Assembly: GCA_964646515.1 (NCBI GenBank)
Contig: CAZYES010000016.1
Coordinates: 1 to 18,568, forward strand
DNA length: 18,568 bases
From: C7867-002 sp964646515
GTDB lineage: Bacteria; Patescibacteriota; Minisyncoccia; Phycocordibacterales; PALSA-1337
Reading direction: 5' to 3'
Shown: piece by piece, positions 13,754 through 18,568 of the stretch
Layout of the letters: each line of letters begins with the position of its first letter
Numbering within the stretch: position 1 is the first letter of the stretch
Notes under the pieces: generated by a model
The model's database searches: none
Seen by the model: only the letters and a program-made list of their open reading frames with translations
What the model was told of the DNA's origin: nothing
Position numbers and translations under genes: made by a program

Positions 13754-13815
13754 TGGATTTTTTGGATGCCAGACGAAGATGGCAGAATGTTGATCTACTC
13801 TGCTTTTCGTATATT

Positions 13816-14202
13816 TTAAATACGAAACTGCTTACGGATCTTTTTCTCCACACTCTCCATTGTACTACCATGGTCGTATCCTTTCAAATGCACACAACCG
13901 TGGATAAACAAAAATATAAGAAAATTTTCATAAGAACGGTCAAACTTCTTTCTTTCTTTCTTTACTTCACTTGGACACATATATATCTCGCCCTCATTTT
14001 CTTCGATCGGGAAGCTGAGGATATCAGTGGGCTTTTCTTTGCCTCGGTAAATAGTGTTCATTTTTTTTATCTTGGACGGAGTTGTCATGATGAGGTTCAA
14101 AGCATAATCTTTGCCTAGAACAGTGTCTTTGATTGCCCGAAAAGCCACGCGGGGAAGCGTGGCTTTGGTTGCGTTAGTTATCTTGAATCGTGAGTACATC
14201 AT
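13816..14202 (-). CDS. ybeY: Endoribonuclease YbeY, rRNA maturation factor
   Basis: Metal-dependent RNase acting in 16S rRNA 3' end maturation and ribosome quality control. The zinc-binding H-x3-H-x5-H motif is complete: HGCVHLKGYDH at 101-111. The family strand PTDILSFP is at 58-65. 128 residues, on the short side for the family. The start ATG (14202) overlaps the rpsU stop as ATGA; a second ATG follows immediately (14199). A 7-bp inverted repeat (TTCGTAT/ATACGAA) overlaps its stop codon. Coupling with S21 links two small-subunit functions. Confidence 0.93.
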   Translation of the reverse strand: MMYSRFKITNATKATLPRVAFRAIKDTVLGKDYALNLIMTTPSKIKKMNTIYRGKEKPTDILSFPIEENEGEIYMCPSEVKKERKKFDRSYENFLIFLFIHGCVHLKGYDHGSTMESVEKKIRKQFRI

Positions 14203-14438
14203 TTACGAACAGGTTTCATGGGTGCTTTGCCGAGTTTTATGAGTTCAGACATTGCCTTACGACGTTCGATAAGCGTCAAGGCTCTTTTTTTCACTTTATA
14301 ATGCGATTGTATTCGTCCGCTAAATCGAAGACTGCGTTTACGCTGTATAACACCAGAACCTTGGACTTTTCTGGTGAACCGGCGGATAACGCCTAGGGCA
14401 TTTTCTCCGGGATTGCGCGTTACTTCAGCATTGATCAT
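14199..14438 (-). CDS. rpsU: 30S ribosomal protein S21
   Basis: 79 residues, strongly basic. The bS21 pattern is seen: an N-terminal EVTRNPGENALGVIRRFTRKVQGSG (5-29), then a basic middle and the end region with RRKAMSELIKLGK. S21 binds near the 16S rRNA 3' end and affects initiation. The stop TGA (14201-14199) overlaps the ybeY start. The expected -10 box ends nine bases before ATG 14438, so the leader is only a few bases long, with at most a GGAA stretch to bind the ribosome. Confidence 0.9.
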   Translation of the reverse strand: MINAEVTRNPGENALGVIRRFTRKVQGSGVIQRKRSLRFSGRIQSHYKVKKRALTLIERRKAMSELIKLGKAPMKPVRK

Positions 14439-14447
14439 GGTTCCAAT

Positions 14448-14476
14448 AATATAGCACGGGTATTATTTTTGGGCAA
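14448..14476 (-). promoter_or_regulatory. Promoter of rpsU-ybeY (probably also ftsA-ydjM)
   Basis: Minus strand TTGCCC (14476-14471), 17-bp spacer, TATATT (14453-14448), with TGC before the -10. The -10 is nine bases from the rpsU ATG, implying a nearly leaderless mRNA. The -35 lies in a small GGGC/GCCC hairpin just after the HisRS-like gene. Confidence 0.55.
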
Positions 14477-14494
14477 CGCCCTCGAGTATGGTAT

Positions 14495-15745
14495 TTATTT
14501 TTTGTAGAATTTACCCTCAATCCTTTTCATGTATTTGGGCAGATCATCTAGGGGTACGACATCCTGTGAATGAGTATCATTTTCTCTCACGATGACTGCC
14601 CGTCCCACTGCTTCTTTTTTGCCCATGACGATCACATATGGCGTATGAGATTTTTCTATTGAAGAGACTTGCGCACCTAGTTTATCTTTTGCCAAGCATA
14701 ATTTGAGAGGAATTTTTACTTGACGCAGACTCTCGATAACGGGAAGTGATTGCAATTTTGACTCTAGGCCCAATTGGATAAAAGAAGCAATTGGACGTTT
14801 GACTTTGGAAATGGGTTTTTTCAATCCACGGCCGTTTTCTTTGATCAAAAGAGAAATACCCACGCCTTGGATGTCGCGCTTGGCATTGAGACGTTTGGCC
14901 AGACCGTTGTAACGGACGCCTATGGCCAAAATGTGTTGGTTTTTTGTTTTTGAACTACGACTGCTTTCGTTATTGACAATAGCAAAGATAGTTTCGGTAC
15001 AATATTTTCTGTTGCCGAGCAGGGAATTGTTGATGGTGTACGGTATCTCTAGGACCTCGAGATATTCCAGTACTTCTTCCAGATGTCGACGACTCTCTTC
15101 GGTTAGAGAGTCCATTGAACGCGGAGCCTTTTCATTCAATTCTTTGCAAGAATTTTCGTTGGAAGACAGAAGTTCGAAAGGATCTTTTTTGAATAATTGG
15201 CGACATTCGGCTTTCATTTCATTCAAGTTTTTCCTATAATAGGCGGTAAGTTCTCTCATAAAACGGCTGATCGATTCGCGGTCACCAATGGAGTTTATTT
15301 CTACTGTAGTATCTGAGTATCCTTCTTCGGCCAGCATGACTCTGGCCGTTTGGATGAGGGTGGCTTCACCGATCGAACCAGATTGGCCAATGATTTCTAG
15401 GTTGGCATAATGATGGTAATTACTTTTTGGTGACATATTGACATGTGGGTAGGCTCTGCATGGGTCTTTGAAATACAACAAAACTGGTTGTGGCAAATTT
15501 TGCATATTTTGCTCATGGTAAGTTCTGATCAAGGCGATTTTTTCTTCTACATGCAGGGGCAATCTTTTGTGTCCCTCGGTCTTGTCGTCTATGCTATCTC
15601 CTTCGAGAATATCTTTGGCTATATTGATATCGGCTTTGGTAATAGTTGGACTCTTTGTTGCATTGAAACCATAGTAATAGGCGATCTCGCCAATTTTATC
15701 GAGGTGTTCAAACTGTATAAACTTAGATTGGGTAGTTTTTTTCAT
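14495..15745 (-). CDS. HisRS-like (class II synthetase core) protein with degenerate active site
   Basis: 416 residues aligning by eye with histidyl-tRNA synthetase. Matching parts: YYGF near 24-27, VEINSIGDRESISRFMRELTAYY (148-170), the KKDPFELLSS equivalent of NPLRILD (187-195), YTINNSLLGNRKYCTETIFAI in place of the LVRGLDYYTGTVFE region (236-256), VRYNGL for RYDGL (277-282), and an anticodon-binding-like C-terminus (about 343-410). Key residues look lost. Motif 2 reads YHHYANLEIIG (110-120) instead of RYREFHQ-G. The LVRGLDYY arginine is replaced by Gly244. Motif 3 lacks its GLER-type end (GVGISLLIKE, 294-303). The N-terminal GTRD motif is missing. It is thus probably not an active tRNA charger; a HisZ-like regulator or another paralogue is possible. 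Start ATG 15745 is five bases after the lepB stop. Confidence 0.7.
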   Translation of the reverse strand: MKKTTQSKFIQFEHLDKIGEIAYYYGFNATKSPTITKADINIAKDILEGDSIDDKTEGHKRLPLHVEEKIALIRTYHEQNMQNLPQPVLLYFKDPCRAYPHVNMSPKSNYHHYANLEIIGQSGSIGEATLIQTARVMLAEEGYSDTTVEINSIGDRESISRFMRELTAYYRKNLNEMKAECRQLFKKDPFELLSSNENSCKELNEKAPRSMDSLTEESRRHLEEVLEYLEVLEIPYTINNSLLGNRKYCTETIFAIVNNESSRSSKTKNQHILAIGVRYNGLAKRLNAKRDIQGVGISLLIKENGRGLKKPISKVKRPIASFIQLGLESKLQSLPVIESLRQVKIPLKLCLAKDKLGAQVSSIEKSHTPYVIVMGKKEAVGRAVIVRENDTHSQDVVPLDDLPKYMKRIEGKFYKK

Positions 15746-15750
15746 TTTTA

Positions 15751-16347
15751 CTACTGTTGGCCGACCTCATATTTTCCTGGAAATATCGATATCATATTGA
15801 CTGGTAATAATCTCAAAACCGGTCTACCGACGATGAAGTGTGACTCTAGCGGTCCCCAAACTCGTGAATCTGAACTCTGTGCGCGGTTATCGCCCATGAC
15901 GAAATATTGGGTAGTGTTCAGTACAAGATGCAAAGTGTCGTATGATGCATGGTCGCTCTTTATATATGATTCATCCAGAACAAATCCACTTGGATTTTCG
16001 GCATTAATTATTGTTATTTTGCCATTTTTGATATCTATGGTCTCGCCCGGTAGGCCGATGATTCGTTTGATGTAATAAATATTGGGGTTATTGGGGTATT
16101 GGAATATGATGACATCATTGCGTTTTGGTTGTTCAAAGTGATAAGTCAGACGATCAACGATGAGGAATTGGCCGGTAGAAAAAGTAGGATCCATGGAGGC
16201 GCCGTTTACCACAAATGGCTCAGCCACGAAGAATCGTATTGGTAGGGAGATTGCTAGGGCAATAGCGATGACTTGTATCCACTCTTTGACGCTTTTCCAA
16301 GGGCTCTCTGTTTTTTCTGCCTGTTTTTGCTCGGAGTTCTGCCACAT
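15751..16347 (-). CDS. lepB: Signal peptidase I
   Basis: Membrane Ser/Lys protease that removes signal peptides of exported proteins. From ATG 16347, 198 residues: N-terminal membrane helix about 23-42, catalytic Ser51 in NGASMDPT, Lys94 in YYIKRIIGLPGE, and the MGDNRAQSSDSRVWG box near 150-164. The frame reaches a GTG at 16383 (12 more residues); neither start has a Shine-Dalgarno sequence. Single membrane helix, as in many Gram-positive and CPR enzymes. Expected substrates include the pilin-like proteins at 4564-7227. Head of a two-gene unit with the HisRS-like gene, and divergent from pth. Confidence 0.93.
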   Translation of the reverse strand: MWQNSEQKQAEKTESPWKSVKEWIQVIAIALAISLPIRFFVAEPFVVNGASMDPTFSTGQFLIVDRLTYHFEQPKRNDVIIFQYPNNPNIYYIKRIIGLPGETIDIKNGKITIINAENPSGFVLDESYIKSDHASYDTLHLVLNTTQYFVMGDNRAQSSDSRVWGPLESHFIVGRPVLRLLPVNMISIFPGKYEVGQQ

Positions 16348-16413
16348 AATGGTGGCATTGTAATATGGAATTGAGATCTGCACAAGTTTATGTTTTTCTC
16401 AACATTCACAAAG

Positions 16414-16442
16414 TTGATTTTTACTGAATCCGCGTCTATACT
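16414..16442 (+). promoter_or_regulatory. Promoter of pth, leaderless geometry
   Basis: TTGATT (16414-16419), 17-bp spacer, TATACT (16437-16442), then six bases to ATG 16449. The transcript is expected to start at or next to the start codon. Confidence 0.65.
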
Positions 16443-16448
16443 TTTACC

Positions 16449-17042
16449 ATGTCATACATTATTGCTGGATTAGGCAATCCCGGAGACAAATACAAAGATA
16501 CGCGCCATAATACTGGTCGTATTATTTTGGACGTAGTTAGAAAAGAGTACGGCGATGATTTTGTCTTGAATAAGAAATTAAATTCAATGGTTGCAACAGG
16601 GAAGATAGGTAAAGAGAAGGTCATCTTTATCGCCCCGGAAACATTCATGAACAATTCTGGCAAAGCTATTGTCCAATTGATAAAAAGCGCCAAGTCGGCA
16701 GAAAAATTGATTGTTATATATGATGACTTCAATTTGCCCCTTGGTCGTATCAAGATCTCTTTTAACCGAAGTTCTGGCGGTCACAATGGTCTTGAGTCAA
16801 TTATAAAATCTATAAAGACAGAAGCCTTCGTGCGTATCAGGGTTGGTACGGCCACCATCAATACCAAAGGACAGGCGAAAGTGCCCCATGGTGATCTGAA
16901 GATAGAGAAGTTTATCTTGGGGTCATTCAAGGATGATGAATTGAAAATCATCAAAAAAATATCCAAAAATATCGTTCAGGCCACAGAAATGATCGTTAAA
17001 GAAGGTAGAGAAAAAGCCATGAGCGTTTTCAATAGTATTTGA
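16449..17042 (+). CDS. pth: Peptidyl-tRNA hydrolase
   Basis: Releases peptides from prematurely dropped peptidyl-tRNA, recycling tRNA. 197 residues, normal length. Conserved residues present: Asn10 in GLGNPG, catalytic His20 in TRHNTG, Asn68 in FMNNSG, Asp92/93 in VIYDDFNLPLG, and Asn113 in GGHNGL. There is no room for a ribosome binding site between the promoter and the ATG. Its stop is 13 bases from the convergent rpsA stop, with no clear terminator in between, so the two transcripts probably overlap at their 3' ends. Confidence 0.95.
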   Translation: MSYIIAGLGNPGDKYKDTRHNTGRIILDVVRKEYGDDFVLNKKLNSMVATGKIGKEKVIFIAPETFMNNSGKAIVQLIKSAKSAEKLIVIYDDFNLPLGRIKISFNRSSGGHNGLESIIKSIKTEAFVRIRVGTATINTKGQAKVPHGDLKIEKFILGSFKDDELKIIKKISKNIVQATEMIVKEGREKAMSVFNSI

Positions 17043-17055
17043 TTTTGTTCTACTT

Positions 17056-18447
17056 TTACTTGTAGGCGCTATAAGATAATGCCATTTTTTGTTCCTTTGG
17101 ATCAAAAAGAGTGATCTTGAAATTATAGGTTTTACCGAGCTCAAGAGCTTTTCTCAATTTTTCTTCGGAGCCGAATTCGGAGATATGTACAAGGCCAGCC
17201 ACGCCCTCTTCGATTGAAGCTAGTGCGCCGTGCTTGTTGAATTTGATGATTACGCCAGTCACGGGCATGTCTTTTTTGTATTTTTTGGCCGCTTCGGTCC
17301 AGGGGTTAGTTTTCAATTGTTTTAGTGACAAAGAAATCTTGCCGTCTTTTATTTCAATGATTTTGGCTTTGATCTTTTGACCGACTTTCACAAAATTACG
17401 CGGATCGTCCACAAGGCCCCAGTCAATTTCGGAGATGTGGATAAGTCCTTCTAGACCCTCTTCTAATTTGACGAAGACACCAAAATCGACAACGCCAGTG
17501 ACCGTACCTTCACATTCGTTACCAACTTCGTATTTACTAACGATCTTTTCTTTTTCTTTTGTCTCTTGGCCTTTTTCGGAGAAGATTAGTTTGCCTTCTT
17601 TGGGGTCAACCGTAATAATCGAAACGTTTAGACGAGTACCTACGAGTTTTTTGAGTTCTTCTAGAATTCTGTCCTTGTCGCCATCGGAAATGCGTGGGTA
17701 ATGTTCCGTTTTCAATTGAGAAGCAGGTAAAAACCCAATGATACCTTGCCACTCGATGAGTAAGCCACCTTTGTTGGCTTCCTTCACTAGCAGGTCTAGA
17801 GATTTCTTTTCTTTTATGGCGATTTCTGCTTCGTTCCAGATGAGCGCTTGTCTGGCTTCCTTGAGAGAAAGTTCGTAGTATCCTTCCTTATGCGTACTGT
17901 CGACTATCTTGGCGGCTACGATATCGCCGACATTGATCTTTTTTATAACGTCACGGGCTACTATAAATTCACGACCATAAATAATGCCAGTGCCAAAAGG
18001 TGCGAGATCAACAAATACGGCAGACTTTTCTATGGCAATTACAGCTCCCTCGACTAGGTCGCCAATAATTGGCGGGTTTTTCATGGTGGTAACGAGTTTA
18101 CCCATGAGACTCGACTTTTGTTCGTCGGTCAGGTCCATGTCACCTTTTTTCTTTGAGACTTTGGTTATTGATGATTCAGCCCGTTGAGATTTTTTTTCTG
18201 AAGAAGTTTTTTTGACCGTAGTTGATTTTTTTGGTGTTTTTGACACAGGAACAGAGTTGGTGTCGTCAATTGTATCTGAATGAGCCACAACAGGATTGTT
18301 GGCCGGCGCTTGTATGTCCTTTGAAAGTACCTCTTTGGTGGTATCTAAGTCGGCTGTATCTGGATTCTGAATCTTGCTTTTATTGCTATTTGCGTCATTC
18401 TTATTACTTGAATGACCAGTTAAAGTTTCTCTTAATTTTTTGAACAT
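17056..18447 (-). CDS. rpsA: 30S ribosomal protein S1 (four S1 domains)
   Basis: RNA-binding protein with a low-complexity Lys/Ser/Thr/Asp-rich N-terminal part (about 1-105), then four OB-fold S1 repeats at roughly 129-196, 214-291, 308-376 and 393-460. The third is the most canonical (VTGVVDFGVFVKLEEGLEGLIHISE, 316-340). E. coli S1 has six repeats; four is common elsewhere. In an organism where most genes lack Shine-Dalgarno sequences, S1-type mRNA binding may matter more, which is inference. The gene itself has GGAG twice (18458-18461 and 18463-18466), the closest about ten bases before ATG 18447. A TTGACA on the minus strand (18488-18483) has no matching -10 at the right distance, so no promoter is called. 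Confidence 0.88.
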   Translation of the reverse strand: MFKKLRETLTGHSSNKNDANSNKSKIQNPDTADLDTTKEVLSKDIQAPANNPVVAHSDTIDDTNSVPVSKTPKKSTTVKKTSSEKKSQRAESSITKVSKKKGDMDLTDEQKSSLMGKLVTTMKNPPIIGDLVEGAVIAIEKSAVFVDLAPFGTGIIYGREFIVARDVIKKINVGDIVAAKIVDSTHKEGYYELSLKEARQALIWNEAEIAIKEKKSLDLLVKEANKGGLLIEWQGIIGFLPASQLKTEHYPRISDGDKDRILEELKKLVGTRLNVSIITVDPKEGKLIFSEKGQETKEKEKIVSKYEVGNECEGTVTGVVDFGVFVKLEEGLEGLIHISEIDWGLVDDPRNFVKVGQKIKAKIIEIKDGKISLSLKQLKTNPWTEAAKKYKKDMPVTGVIIKFNKHGALASIEEGVAGLVHISEFGSEEKLRKALELGKTYNFKITLFDPKEQKMALSYSAYK

Positions 18448-18510
18448 GTATTATTATCTCCGCTCCGCTTTTTATTTATTAATGTCAATTGCGGGATGAC
18501 GTGAGACTAT

Positions 18511-18528
18511 TAAAACGGCCTATGCCGT
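18511..18528 (-). terminator. Possible terminator of the gene beyond the window edge
   Basis: ACGGC (18515-18519) and GCCGT (18524-18528) form a 5-bp stem with a four-base loop, followed on the minus strand by TTTTA. Short stem, so only a moderate candidate. It lies 12 bases downstream of a TGA that could end a minus-strand gene. Confidence 0.4.
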
Positions 18529-18540
18529 GTTCGTAATCTA

Positions 18541-18568
18541 TCATTTCTTTGGCATCTTGTCTACAAAA
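18541..18568 (-). CDS. Possible 3' end of a minus-strand gene
   Basis: Reading in from the edge, one minus frame gives FVDKMPKK and a TGA at 18543-18541, followed by the hairpin at 18511-18528. The stop-then-hairpin order is what suggests this frame. Only eight residues are visible, so no product can be named. Another frame stays open to a TGA near 18486 and is the alternative. Confidence 0.25.

Noticed and set aside
17043..17055. Terminator between the convergent pth and rpsA genes
   Set aside because: Only 13 bases separate the stops and no hairpin with a T-run is visible on either strand.
18483..18488. TTGACA as -35 box of an rpsA promoter
   Set aside because: No -10-like hexamer lies 15-19 bases downstream on the minus strand; the region there is GC-rich (GCGGAGCGGAG).

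Overview
The window looks like a compact bacterial chromosome segment from the Candidate Phyla Radiation (Patescibacteria), most likely a Parcubacteria-type lineage. This is inferred from gene content: a tandem set of small two-helix 'type IV secretion pilin'-like proteins, many genes without a Shine-Dalgarno sequence, very short gaps, a divergent HisRS-like protein, and short versions of housekeeping genes. TGA is used as a normal stop (for example rpsU, pth and the second pilin gene), which argues against the CPR lineages that recode UGA as glycine.

Layout. (1) 1-3247, plus strand: gyrA, then a class I SAM-dependent methyltransferase with a possible leaderless start. (2) 3263-7227, plus strand: a membrane-anchored extracellular solute-binding-like protein followed, two bases later, by six tandem small membrane proteins of the CPR T4SS-pilin type. 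(3) 7241-11967, minus strand: an accessory-looking block of five genes in four transcription units. Each unit has a near-consensus sigma70 promoter and a Rho-independent terminator. The products are a lipoprotein, an SPFH/band-7-like double-spanning membrane protein, a Pro/Thr-rich single-pass membrane protein with a Tyr/Gly/Cys-rich tail, and two proteins I do not recognise. (4) 12001-16347, minus strand: ydjM-like hydrolase, ftsA, ybeY, rpsU, a HisRS-like protein with degenerate catalytic motifs, and signal peptidase I. (5) 16449-18447: pth (plus) converging on a four-domain ribosomal protein S1 gene (minus), with the tail of one more minus-strand gene possible at the edge.

The most unusual signal is in block 3. 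A promoter-plus-upstream module of about 145 bp occurs twice, in front of the SPFH-like gene and in front of the Pro/Thr-rich gene. Within it a 74-bp core (8884-8957 and 10321-10394) is identical base for base and sits exactly 42 bp upstream of the -35 box in both copies. The 47 bp between core start and -35 box have drifted to 35/47 identity. The core holds a 22-bp imperfect dyad and a 12-bp near-palindrome. This looks like a conserved regulatory element that co-controls two envelope-protein units. The direct repeats also bracket the Pro/Thr-rich gene as a potential deletable cassette.

How the parts may fit together: blocks 2 and 3 are almost entirely envelope or exported proteins, and blocks 1, 4 and 5 are core replication, translation, division and export genes (lepB would process the many signal peptides of block 2). 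I saw no tRNA, rRNA, CRISPR array, transposase or integrase in the window.
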